Assembly (NCBI GenBank): GCA_026391795.1
Contig: JAPLDI010000002.1
Span: 1 to 47,712, forward strand
Direction: 5' to 3'
Origin: Bacteroidota bacterium
GTDB lineage: Bacteria; Bacteroidota; Bacteroidia; Bacteroidales; FEN-979
Length of the DNA: 47,712 bases
In this document: positions 18,730 through 26,673 of the stretch, piece by piece
Numbering within the stretch: position 1 is the stretch's first letter
Layout: each line of letters opens with the position of its first letter
Program-made: the position numbers and the translations under genes
Notes under the pieces: generated by a model
What the model saw: only the letters and a program-made list of their open reading frames with translations
What the model was told of the DNA's origin: nothing
Database searches by the model: none

Positions 18730-19767
18730 ATGGATTTCATTAATATGACAGTTGAACGGACAAATGTTCAATTAACCAAAGCAGATTTTGAAAGCGATCA
18801 GATGGTAAAATGGTGCCCGGGATGCGGGGGTCATGCCATTCTTGCAGCTATAGAACGTGTATTTCCCAAGATCGGTTACCGCAAGGAAAACTTCTGTATG
18901 ATTTCCGGCATCGGCTGTTCATCCAGGTTTCCCTATTATGTAAACACCTATGGGATTCATGGCATCCATGGCCGGGCTGCCGCAATTTCAACCGGTGTAA
19001 AAATTGCCAACCCCCGACTGAGCGTTTGGACAATTACTGGAGATGGCGATTCTCTCGCCATTGGTGGAAACCACTTCATCCATGTGATTCGCCGGAACGT
19101 CGACCTGAATATCTTGCTGTTCAACAACCAGATCTATGGACTGACCAAAGGCCAGTATTCACCTACTACTCCGATGGGCAAGATTACCAAAACCTCACCC
19201 ATGGGAACCATAGAACATCCATTCAACATAGGTGAACTGGTTATGGGCGCTCAAGGCACCTTCTTTGCCCGCGTCCCTGACAACAACATCGCCCTGATGA
19301 CCGACTGTATGTTCGAAGCTGCAAAGCATGATGGAACCTCTGTTACTGAAATAATGGAGAATTGTGTAATTTTCGCCGACAAAGCCCATGCACCGGTGAC
19401 CGGCAAAGATGTGAAAGATGAAACCATGCTGATCCTGAAGGATGGTTCACCTATGGTTTTTGGCAAAAACAATGAAAAAGGCCTGATTCTGAAAGATACC
19501 ATGCTAGACGTTGTTGAAATTGGGAAAAACGGAATCACCATCGAGGATATCCTTGTACATGACCAATATAGCCAGGATCCGGGCATACAACTTATGCTTG
19601 CCAAACTTGCACCCCCTCATTTTCCGATGGTGTTCGGTGTGATCCGTTCAGCCATGTATCCCACTTACGATGATCTCGTAGAAGAACAGATCAAATTTGC
19701 CAGGGAGACCTCAAAAATCAAGAATGTGGATGATTTGTTGAATTCGGGTGATACCTGGGAGATATAA
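18730..19767 (+). CDS. korB: 2-oxoacid:ferredoxin oxidoreductase beta (TPP) subunit
   Basis: A 345-residue catalytic beta subunit that binds thiamine diphosphate and a [4Fe-4S] cluster. Seen: WCPGCGGHAIL near residue 28 (two cluster cysteines), SGIGCSSRFPYYVNTYG, the TPP motif TGDGDSLAIGGNHF...NILLFNNQIYGLTKGQ, and PTTPMGKITKTSPMG, a segment I associate with 2-oxoglutarate-type enzymes. Length is normal. Substrate assignment is inferred from KorB-like motifs and from the GDH genes nearby. No clear terminator follows; about 115 bases separate it from the convergent broken gene. Confidence 0.95.
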   Translation: MDFINMTVERTNVQLTKADFESDQMVKWCPGCGGHAILAAIERVFPKIGYRKENFCMISGIGCSSRFPYYVNTYGIHGIHGRAAAISTGVKIANPRLSVWTITGDGDSLAIGGNHFIHVIRRNVDLNILLFNNQIYGLTKGQYSPTTPMGKITKTSPMGTIEHPFNIGELVMGAQGTFFARVPDNNIALMTDCMFEAAKHDGTSVTEIMENCVIFADKAHAPVTGKDVKDETMLILKDGSPMVFGKNNEKGLILKDTMLDVVEIGKNGITIEDILVHDQYSQDPGIQLMLAKLAPPHFPMVFGVIRSAMYPTYDDLVEEQIKFARETSKIKNVDDLLNSGDTWEI

Positions 19768-19854
19768 CAGTTTCTCGTATCCACAATGGATTAAGGTAAA
19801 TAGATGTAAACCAAGGAACCATCTCGTATGGTCTGATTCTTCAACAGAGTAAGG

Positions 19855-20214
19855 TTATTTTTCAACCAGCCAATCCAAAGCCTATTCTCTACTTGCGAAC
19901 ATCTTGTGATTTTTTCTGCTTGATAGGCTGAGCATCACTCTCATCGTAATCGACCTCACAAAGCTCAACCCCACCAATGCAATAAATTTAAAATATGGAG
20001 AATTGTGTGTCGTCAGCTCCTTTATTATCTGTATTTTACCCTTGTCCATTCGCATTCCGGTAAAATCAACCAACGCTAGTAATGACTGAGGGCGATGCAT
20101 TTCCACAAATTTTTCGACTTTTTCAACCCTGTGATTGATTTCAGTGCTAATGTTTGAAAAATCCATGTTAAGGATGTGCTTGCCTTTATGGTTAATGAAT
20201 TGGACTGGGGACAT
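19855..20214 (-). pseudogene. SpoIIAA/STAS-like protein interrupted by one amber codon
   Basis: From the ATG at 20214 the frame encodes MSPVQFINHKGKHILNMDFSN... through VDFTGMRMDKGKI and KHNSPY-like and VGLSFVRSITMRVM segments, then meets TAG at 19884-19882. The same frame continues for eight codons as ALDWLVEK and then TAA (19857-19855). Small STAS/SpoIIAA-like proteins of this kind usually end in an 'EEAxDWLV' helix, so the TAG replaces what should be a Glu or Lys codon. The protein is either truncated by eight residues or read through, or the TAG is a sequencing error. An upstream in-frame ATG at 20244 is less likely. A weak promoter (TTG-N23-TAACTTTC) precedes it. Confidence 0.55.
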
Positions 20215-20324
20215 GATGATAATTTTGTTCCGAAAGTTAAACATTTATTGGTTGCTTCGTTCCAAATTTTGAATCTATGAGCCTACTTTAAAAGAGGTAA
20301 AACAAAAGAGGCGATTATTCTTAT

Positions 20325-20332
20325 TATCTTTG
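20325..20332 (+). promoter_or_regulatory. maeB -7 element
   Basis: TATCTTTG, a full match to TAnnTTTG, 24 bases before the maeB ATG. No clear -33 TTG at the expected distance. Confidence 0.5.
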
Positions 20333-20356
20333 AGAAAATCCTAAAACCCTATAGCC

Positions 20357-22648
20357 ATGGCTAAAATAACGAAAGAAGATGCATTGAAATATCATGAAGA
20401 AGGCCGTCCGGGAAAGATAGAAGTAATCCCCACAAAACCCCACAGAACCCAACGGGATTTAGCTCTTGCCTATACTCCAGGAGTCGCATTTCCCTGCCTT
20501 GAGATTGAAAAAAACAAGGATGATATTTACAAATATACTTCCAAAGGAAACCTGGTGGCTGTGATATCCAATGGCACAGCCGTACTTGGCCTGGGAGATA
20601 TCGGCGCCGATGCAGGGAAACCCGTAATGGAAGGGAAAGGTTTGCTCTTTAAGATTTTCGCTGATATTGATGTATTCGATATTGAAGTTGAGACCCACGA
20701 CGTTGAAAAATTCATTGAAACGGTTAAAAATATTGCCGTCACATTCGGCGGTATCAACCTTGAAGATATCAAAGCGCCTGAATGTTTTGAGATTGAGGAA
20801 CGGTTAAAGAAGGAACTTAATATCCCGCTCATGCATGATGACCAGCATGGTACGGCTATCATTACTGCTGCAGGCTGGATCAATGCCATTGAAATCGCCG
20901 GGAAAAAAAAGGATGAGGTAAAGATAGTTGTTAACGGCGCAGGTGCCGCTGCCATCGCCTGTACCAAAATGCTGGTTTCCGCCGGAGCCAAAATAAAGAA
21001 CATTGTCATGCTTGACACCAAAGGGGTTTTGCGTAAAGACCGTGCCGACCTAAACAAGTACAAGCAGATCTTTGCAACCGACAGGGATATTCATACGCTG
21101 ACAGAAGCAGTTTCTGGTGCCGATGTGTTTCTCGGGCTCTCAACCAAAAATATACTTTCCAAGGAAATGGTACGTTCCATGGCAAATAACCCAGTAGTTT
21201 TTGCCATGGCGAATCCCGATCCAGAAATCACCTATGAAGATGCTATGGATGCTCGTCCCGATGTTCTTATGGCAACCGGACGATCCGACTATCCGAACCA
21301 GGTGAACAATGTTCTCGGCTTCCCGTTCATTTTCAGGGGAGCGCTCGATGTGAGAGCAACCTGCATCAATGAAGAGATGAAAATTGCGGCTGTTTATGCC
21401 CTTGCAAAATTGACAAAGGAGGATGTTCCCGAACATGTAAGTAATGCCTACAATGTAAAACATCTGGTTTTCGGAAAAGAGTATTTTATCCCAAAGCCAC
21501 TTGATATCCGTTTGATTACTTCCGTAGCTCCTGCTGTTGCCAAAGCAGCCATGGATTCAGGGGTGGCACGCAAGCCGATTACTGATTGGGAAGCATACAA
21601 AGCCGAGTTAATTCGTCGACTTGGTTTGGAAAACCAGCTTGTCCGCCGCATCACTTTGAAAGCAAAAACAGAACCAAAACGGATTGTATTTCCAGAGGGG
21701 ACGAACCTAAAGATTTTAAAGGCTGCGAAAGAGGTTTATTTGGAAGGCATTGCCAAACCCGTACTTTTGGGGAATGAAGAACAGATCAGGCAGATTATTG
21801 CCGAAAATCATCTTGACATTACCGATCTTCCCATCATTGATCCAAGGAGCCAGAAGGAAGAAGTTAAACGCATACAGTTTGCGGAAATGATTTGGGAAAA
21901 AAGGCAGCGTAAAGGAATAACCCATGATGAAGCCTATGAACTGACCTACAACCGGAATTATTTCGGCATCATGATGGTAGAAACCGGTGAAGCCGATGCT
22001 ATGGTTTCAGGTGTGACCAGTGAATACAGTGATGTGATGGGGCCAGCCCTAAAATTGATCGGATCCAGACAGAACCTTAGCAGAATTTCAAGTATGTATA
22101 TGGTTATTACCAAAAGGGGCCCGTTCTTCTTTGCCGATACCACTGTAAACCTAGATCCCGATTGGAAAACACTTGCCGAAACCGCTTTGCTTACAGCAGA
22201 AATGTTACGCAGATTCAATATTGAACCGGTTATCGCCATGCTTTCGTATTCCAATTTCGGATCCATCAAACCTTCGGAACATACAACCGGACCTGAACGG
22301 GTGAGACAGGCTACGAAATTCCTACACCAGAACTATCCAGATTTACTCGTTGATGGTGAAATACAGGCTAATTTTGCGTTGAACAGGGAAATGCGGAATT
22401 CTAAATTCCCTTTTTCCAAAATTGCCAACCATGATGTTAACACATTGATTTTTCCAAATTTAAACTCTGGAAATATCGCCTATAAAATTATGCAGGAAAT
22501 CGGGGGTGCTGAAGTGATCGGTCCGATCCTGATGGGAATAAACAAGCCCATCCACGTTGTCCCGATGGAATGCAGCGTAAGAGAGATTGTACATATGGCT
22601 ACAATCGCTGTCGTAGATGCCCAGCATGTTAAAAAAACTGACAATTGA
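20357..22648 (+). CDS. maeB: NADP-type malic enzyme with phosphotransacetylase-like domain
   Basis: A 763-residue MaeB-type protein, full length. Malic enzyme (about 1-410): malate + NAD(P)+ to pyruvate + CO2. Seen: DLALAYTPGVAFPCLEI, GNLVAVISNGTAVLGLGDIG, MHDDQHGTAIITAAGW, the nucleotide-binding VVNGAGAAAIACTKML, and FAMANPDPEI. The C-terminal 330 residues resemble phosphate acetyltransferase (RIVFPEGTNLKILKAAKEV; MMVETGEADAMVSGVTSEYSDVM; NFGSIKPSEHTTGPERVRQA). In MaeB proteins this part is regarded as regulatory rather than catalytic. A monocistronic unit with its own -7 box. It connects the C4 acids of the succinate branch to pyruvate and NADPH. Confidence 0.95.
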   Translation: MAKITKEDALKYHEEGRPGKIEVIPTKPHRTQRDLALAYTPGVAFPCLEIEKNKDDIYKYTSKGNLVAVISNGTAVLGLGDIGADAGKPVMEGKGLLFKIFADIDVFDIEVETHDVEKFIETVKNIAVTFGGINLEDIKAPECFEIEERLKKELNIPLMHDDQHGTAIITAAGWINAIEIAGKKKDEVKIVVNGAGAAAIACTKMLVSAGAKIKNIVMLDTKGVLRKDRADLNKYKQIFATDRDIHTLTEAVSGADVFLGLSTKNILSKEMVRSMANNPVVFAMANPDPEITYEDAMDARPDVLMATGRSDYPNQVNNVLGFPFIFRGALDVRATCINEEMKIAAVYALAKLTKEDVPEHVSNAYNVKHLVFGKEYFIPKPLDIRLITSVAPAVAKAAMDSGVARKPITDWEAYKAELIRRLGLENQLVRRITLKAKTEPKRIVFPEGTNLKILKAAKEVYLEGIAKPVLLGNEEQIRQIIAENHLDITDLPIIDPRSQKEEVKRIQFAEMIWEKRQRKGITHDEAYELTYNRNYFGIMMVETGEADAMVSGVTSEYSDVMGPALKLIGSRQNLSRISSMYMVITKRGPFFFADTTVNLDPDWKTLAETALLTAEMLRRFNIEPVIAMLSYSNFGSIKPSEHTTGPERVRQATKFLHQNYPDLLVDGEIQANFALNREMRNSKFPFSKIANHDVNTLIFPNLNSGNIAYKIMQEIGGAEVIGPILMGINKPIHVVPMECSVREIVHMATIAVVDAQHVKKTDN

Positions 22649-22800
22649 TCTTACTTTTAACATTAATGTGAATCCACATAAACCACCCGGAAGACTTTTA
22701 CTGATTCCTGTGGACCTTCATGGGAAACTTTGAAAGTATTAACAACTTTAAACTGGAAGCACTGAATATTTATGTCTTGACATTTTACGATCATAAAAAA

Positions 22801-22832
22801 AAGCGTTTAGGCTCTCGCCTGAACGCTTTTTT
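22801..22832. terminator. Bidirectional terminator, copy of the one at 1299
   Basis: GCGTTTAGGC-TCTC-GCCTGAACGC with an A run on the left and a T run on the right. On the minus strand it follows the remnant ORF exactly as the 1299 terminator follows the full gene. On the plus strand it can serve maeB. Confidence 0.8.
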
Positions 22833-22849
22833 AATGTCTGGACCGAAGG

Positions 22850-22960
22850 TCAGAACTTGATTTTGCCTTCAACATCAGAGATGCTTGCATCGAACGATGA
22901 CTTGAGAAAATCTATCACCTTTTTAACTCCAGGGGTATAATATTTTTTTTCTGTGACCAT
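22850..22960 (-). pseudogene. Short copy of the 3' end of the 828-1274 gene
   Basis: The minus-strand reading frame from an ATG at 22960 gives 36 codons: MVTEKKYYTPGVKKVIDFLKSSFDASISDVEGKIKF in pieces MVTEKKYY plus a 28-residue tail that matches the C-terminus of the 148-residue protein at 828-1274 with about two substitutions. The stop and the bases after it (TGACCTTCGGT) also match, and the same terminator follows. It is either a truncated duplicate or a mini-gene retaining only the conserved tail. No Shine-Dalgarno or promoter evident. Confidence 0.6.
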
Positions 22961-23173
22961 GTCGTTTTGTATTTCGTAGAATAACGAAACAAAGGTAAAG
23001 CAAATATTCAGGTAATAATGCAGATCGGGAAATTTGGAACCGGTCTCAATAAAGAGATGCCATAATATCAGGAGACGTCAGTCGTGAGGTTGGGAATATT
23101 AAAGAACCTTGATTCTTGATCCGTTATATTGCAGGAAAAATATTTTGGGTACCCATTTGGCTACCTGAAATGC

Positions 23174-23198
23174 AAAACCCGCGATTAACGCGGGTTTT
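23174..23198. terminator. Perfect 10-bp hairpin, bidirectional
   Basis: AAAACCCGCG-ATTAA-CGCGGGTTTT. The A/T ends make it a plausible terminator on both strands, but no gene is seen next to it. Confidence 0.55.
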
Positions 23199-23578
23199 AA
23201 GCTTGAAAAGTACCCCGGGCGGGACACAACAGGTGAAAAGCGACGGAAACCGACTGGAATTCTATATCAACTGTCTCTGCAGTCGGTTATGTTCTATTAT
23301 TCTCAAATGATCCAGATGCATCAAGTAAACATTATTCGGTAACAGCCCAGAAGAGGACAACTGCAGTAACCCCCTAGCTCCAAGTAACGACAGAATTTTC
23401 TCAGGATGGTGAACTCCCCTTAGTCCAAAGTGATGTTAAAATAAATATTGGCACATAATGACTACAATTGCATCTGACTTCTTGATTGAACCGAATCATC
23501 AATAATGGATTTCAAAAACAAAAATCGCCAATTGAAAAAAATAATTCCCCGACCACATGTTATGCAAATTGTTTGCAC

Positions 23579-23617
23579 AAAAAAAGGGTTTCAGATTTTG
23601 GACCTTCTGAAACCCTT
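23579..23617 (-). terminator. Terminator of the tRNA-Lys gene
   Basis: An 11-bp stem (AAGGGTTTCAG / CTGAAACCCTT, 12-base loop) ending in a run of seven T on the minus strand, starting about 10 bases after the tRNA 3' end. Confidence 0.75.
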
Positions 23618-23627
23618 GCTGCTGCTG

Positions 23628-23700
23628 TCTCCCCGCCAGGATTCGAACCTGGGACCCATTGATTAAGAGTCAATTGCTCTACCAACTGAGCTACGGAGAG
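23628..23700 (-). tRNA. tRNA-Lys (anticodon CTT)
   Basis: A 73-base cloverleaf on the minus strand. The acceptor is CTCTCCG / CGGGGAG (one wobble) with discriminator A. The D arm includes GCTCAGTTGGTAGAGC. The anticodon stem ATTGA/TCAAT encloses the loop CTCTTAA (anticodon CTT). The T arm is CCAGG-TTCGAAT-CCTGG. CCA is not encoded. TACCTTTG (23720-23713) upstream is a -7 match. The gene sits where base composition and repeat content change. Confidence 0.95.
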
Positions 23701-23778
23701 GGTTAAGGGCGGCAAAGGTAAGAACTTTTCGTTAATTTAAAAACGTCTCAACTATTTTACAGGAGCATTTTGTTGATG

Positions 23779-24190
23779 ATGGAGGATGGAGAATGGAGGA
23801 TGGAGAATGGAAGAAATGGAGTTTAATATAATGTTGAATGCCCTCTGTGGTCCTCTGTGCCTTCTCAGTGAACCTCTGTGTAACTGACTTTTTGAGCGCC
23901 TGGGAATTACACAGAGAGCCACAGAGGTTCACAGAGAACCACAGAGGGTGAGTACAAGCTAAAATGAATTTAGCGTCTTGGCGCCTTAGCGGTGAAAAAA
24001 CATCCGCAAAGTCTGAAAAGACCGGGAGAACGATAAACTCATTCCAAAAGAAACTAAATATGTAATTCCCACGTTTACTTATTATCATATTGCCTATTCC
24101 CTGATGCCTAATATCTAATACCGAATGCCCAATGCCTATTCCCTAATTTTTCTTAATTTCGCTACTTCGCTACTTCGCCATTTCGCTATT
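23779..24190. repeat. Composite intergenic repeat block
   Basis: In order: GGATGGA heptads (23779-23820); a large imperfect inverted repeat of CTCTGTG units (arms 23841-23883 and 23907-23948, core about 23884-23906); a TTAGCGTCTTGGCGCCTTAGCGG unit (23970-23993); period-7/8 text of the CCTAATA/CCCAATG type (24092-24145); and TTCGCTAC octads (24158-24190) running up to the next start codon. It is the first occurrence of these families in the window. Confidence 0.8.
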
Positions 24191-24195
24191 TAACT

Positions 24196-24786
24196 ATGAT
24201 CGCCTGGAGCCCGAAATTCCTTTATTACTTCACACCCCTGATCCGGGTTTCAAAATACATTAAGTGGCGGTTCGGGCGGAAATACCGCTGTTCGGAACTC
24301 GACCTCAACCAGGTCAGGGAGCTGCTGAAGCCGGGGATGATCCTGCTCTCGAGGCGGGAATTCGAGATCTCCAATTATTTTATCGACGGCTACTGGACCC
24401 ATACCGCGATGGTGATGCCCGACGGAAAGGTCATCCAGGCCACCTCCGGCGGGGTGGTGATCAACACGATAGGGGAGTTCTTTACAAAGACCGACGACTT
24501 TGTAATCCTCCGGCCGAGGTTCTGCGGCGTGATGGAGATGGAAAAGGCCTGTTGCCATGCATCCGAAAAAGTAGGAACACCCTACAGCTTCGACTTCAAC
24601 AACTCCGACGATACACTCTATTGCTCTGAACTGATCCTGAAAGCGTATGCAAAGACCTGCGGGTGGAACAAAAAGAGCCAGATGGAACCGGTTGAGTTCA
24701 AGACCCTGTGCGACGGAAAGATCGTTCATCCTTCAAAACTGTACAACAACCGCAACGCCTGGGAAGTGGTTTTTCAGCTAAACTGA
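24196..24786 (+). CDS. YiiX/YaeF-type permuted papain-like amidase
   Basis: A 196-residue protein of the permuted NlpC/P60 (papain-like amidase) group. The core shows GMILLSRREFEISNYFIDGYWTHTAMVM with the probable catalytic His69, then GTPYSFDF and DTLYCSELI with the probable catalytic Cys143. The His-before-Cys order is characteristic of the permuted group. It may act on cell-wall peptides or on amide/ester-linked lipids; the substrate is unknown. No clear signal peptide, although the N-terminal 25 residues are aromatic and basic and could associate with the membrane. The meaB ATG follows 4 bases after its stop, so the two are co-transcribed. Confidence 0.8.
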   Translation: MIAWSPKFLYYFTPLIRVSKYIKWRFGRKYRCSELDLNQVRELLKPGMILLSRREFEISNYFIDGYWTHTAMVMPDGKVIQATSGGVVINTIGEFFTKTDDFVILRPRFCGVMEMEKACCHASEKVGTPYSFDFNNSDDTLYCSELILKAYAKTCGWNKKSQMEPVEFKTLCDGKIVHPSKLYNNRNAWEVVFQLN

Positions 24787-24790
24787 TTCG

Positions 24791-25945
24791 ATGCCATACC
24801 GGAAAGAACATAAAAGTGCACTGAACGTCATGGGAGGGGTTGAACAGCCCTCGCAGATCAATGAAGCCGCAATCCGGAAACTGAAATCGGGAAGGTCCAA
24901 ACCGCTGAGTGCAGAGGACTTTGTGGCAGGAATCCGCGAAGGCAACCGCACCATCCTCAGCAAAGCCATCACGCTGGTTGAGAGTTCACTTCACTCCCAC
25001 CAGGAAAAGGCTCAGGAAATAATTGCTCAGTGCCTGGCAGTCAGCAGTCAGCAGTCGGCATCCAGCATCCCACATCCCACATCCCACATCCCACATCCCA
25101 CATCCCATATCCCGGGAAGCATCCGCATCGGCATCACCGGCGTTCCCGGCGTGGGGAAAAGCACCTTCATCGAAGTCTTCGGGAAATACCTTACCGCACA
25201 GGGGCACAAGCTGGCTGTCCTGGCGATCGATCCGAGCAGCAGCCGTTCCAGGGGAAGCATCCTGGGCGACAAGACCCGCATGGAGGAACTGGCAAACGAC
25301 CCGCATGCCTTCATCCGCCCCTCCCCGTCGGCAGGCTCCCTTGGTGGAGTGGCCCGGAAGACGAGGGAGACGATCATCCTCTGCGAAGCAGCCGGTTTTG
25401 ATGTGATCCTTGTGGAAACAGTAGGGGTAGGACAGTCGGAAACCGCCGTTCATTCGATGGTCGATTTCTTCCTCCTGCTCATGCTGGCTGGTGCCGGCGA
25501 CGAGCTGCAGGGGATCAAACGCGGGATCATCGAAATGGCCGACGCCATCTTCATCAACAAGGCCGACGGCGAAAACATCAGGAGGGCACAGATGGCAGAG
25601 AGGGAATACACAAATGCCCTTCATCTCTACCCGCCCCCGGAATCGGGCTGGAAGGTGCCCGTCGGACTCTGCTCTTCCCTCAACCGCGAAGGAATCCGGG
25701 AGGTATGGGATACAATCATGGAATACCGTGAACTTACCCTTCGGAACGGATATTTCGGCACCAACCGGAAACAGCAGAACCTGCATGTCCTCCACGAGAC
25801 CATCGACGAAGCACTGAAGAGCCGGTTCCACTCCCGGAAAGAGATCCAGAACGGACTTTCCAGGCTTGAAAAAGAGATCATGGAAGGGAGCATCAGCCCC
25901 TACCTGGCGGCTAAGGAGTTGCTGGAGAGCTACTATTCAAAGTAA
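24791..25945 (+). CDS. meaB: MeaB/ArgK-type GTPase with an in-frame repeat insertion
   Basis: A 384-residue G3E-family GTPase that protects and reloads B12-dependent methylmalonyl-CoA mutase, which serves succinate/propionate interconversion. Seen: Walker A GVPGVGKST (117-125), AIDPSSSRSRGSILGDKTRM, the switch region ETVGVGQSETAV, NKADGENI (NKxD), and a C-terminal helical dimerisation arm. Odd: residues about 83-108 (SSQQSASSIPHPTSHIPHPTSHIP) are encoded by heptad repeats, AGTCAGC then ATCCCAC (25036-25115). They lie exactly between the N-terminal helices and the G domain, where other MeaB proteins have a short linker. The frame is kept. No mutase gene lies within the window. Confidence 0.93.
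   Translation: MPYRKEHKSALNVMGGVEQPSQINEAAIRKLKSGRSKPLSAEDFVAGIREGNRTILSKAITLVESSLHSHQEKAQEIIAQCLAVSSQQSASSIPHPTSHIPHPTSHIPGSIRIGITGVPGVGKSTFIEVFGKYLTAQGHKLAVLAIDPSSSRSRGSILGDKTRMEELANDPHAFIRPSPSAGSLGGVARKTRETIILCEAAGFDVILVETVGVGQSETAVHSMVDFFLLLMLAGAGDELQGIKRGIIEMADAIFINKADGENIRRAQMAEREYTNALHLYPPPESGWKVPVGLCSSLNREGIREVWDTIMEYRELTLRNGYFGTNRKQQNLHVLHETIDEALKSRFHSRKEIQNGLSRLEKEIMEGSISPYLAAKELLESYYSK
25036..25115 (+). repeat. Heptad repeats inside meaB
   Basis: About three AGTCAGC units followed by about six ATCCCAC units, in frame within meaB. The period of 7 matches the GGATGGA-type heptads found in nearby spacers. Confidence 0.85.
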
Positions 25946-25961
25946 AAATCCCTTTTTTTAT

Positions 25962-26035
25962 CCTTCGTGTGTACTTTGTGCGCCTTCGTGGTTAAAATTT
26001 TTAACCACAAAGGAACACAAAGGGGTTCACAAAGG
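25962..26035. repeat. CTTTGTG-family inverted repeat
   Basis: An imperfect inverted repeat with about 36-base arms centred on GGTTAAAATTTTTAACC, lying between convergent genes, where it could end transcription from both sides. The same CTTTGTG text recurs at 31697-31719, 43290-43335 and 47504-47540. Confidence 0.7.
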
Positions 26036-26095
26036 AGCGCCCAAAATTCACAGAGAAAACAGGAAAGAGGAGATACTTGTCCAGGCATCGATCCA

Positions 26096-26632
26096 TCAAC
26101 TGAACATGAATTGAAAGATCCGGTTCATGGCGGAATCGGGAAAAGCGAGAAAATTGATCAGGAACCCGATGGTAAGTGGAATGGCCAGCAAGGTCATGTT
26201 CAGGATCACGCGGTAGGCTACCGGAAGATTACTCCTCGTCAAGGCACGGGTTTTAAACGCTTTTCTGATCATGAAAATCCGGTGTTCAATGCTGAAGATA
26301 ACGGAATACAGGAAAAAGGTAATGGTGAAAACTATGGAAAGCGTCCCGGTGATCAGAAAAATGACCAGGTCATGAAAAACGATGCCACTGGTCAGAAATA
26401 CCAGCGGAATCACATAGGGCCGTTTTCGGTTCCCACCCAGAAAGGAATAGAGAAGAAAAATGAGGTACCCTGAAAAGGGATTCCACATTCTCCAGAAACC
26501 GCAAAAACTCCCCTGGGAGAAACTCTTTCTGATGACTTTGAAAAGGGCCTGGCGGAAAGAAAAAAAGATGTACCCGCGGCGTTTCAGGTACTGGTCAAAG
26601 CTGAGGACAGGAGTTTTGGAGATGCCGCTCAT
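26096..26632 (-). CDS. Short MBOAT-like integral membrane protein (tentative)
   Basis: A 178-residue, strongly hydrophobic protein with about four membrane segments. The stretch GFWRMWNPFSGYLIFLLYSFLGGNRKRPYVIPLVFLTSGIVFHDL, given here only as landmarks (FWRMWNP, LGGNRK, SGIVFHD at about 46-92), resembles the FWRRW...LGGNR...G-H region of MBOAT acyltransferases. The protein is far shorter than the 450-500 residues usual for that family, so it may be a fragment or a separate small family. A TATCTTTG -7 box (26660-26653) lies 20 bases upstream. It lies downstream of terC on the same strand. Confidence 0.5.
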   Translation of the reverse strand: MSGISKTPVLSFDQYLKRRGYIFFSFRQALFKVIRKSFSQGSFCGFWRMWNPFSGYLIFLLYSFLGGNRKRPYVIPLVFLTSGIVFHDLVIFLITGTLSIVFTITFFLYSVIFSIEHRIFMIRKAFKTRALTRSNLPVAYRVILNMTLLAIPLTIGFLINFLAFPDSAMNRIFQFMFS

Positions 26633-26673
26633 ACATCATCATCAAAGATGTTCAAAGATATAAATTAATTGAA

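Larger units (their letters stand above)
22649..23627. other. Long intergenic region with gene remnant and hairpins
   Basis: Nearly 1 kb without a substantial gene. It holds a terminator copy (22801-22832), a 36-codon remnant (22850-22960), a second perfect hairpin (23174-23198), a 9-bp inverted repeat AACCGACTG/CAGTCGGTT (23248-23288) and the tRNA terminator. The ORF at 23116-23310 has a random-looking composition and spans the hairpin, so I do not call it. Confidence 0.5.

Noticed and set aside
23116-23310. 64-codon ORF
   Set aside because: It spans a perfect terminator-like hairpin and has no protein-like composition.
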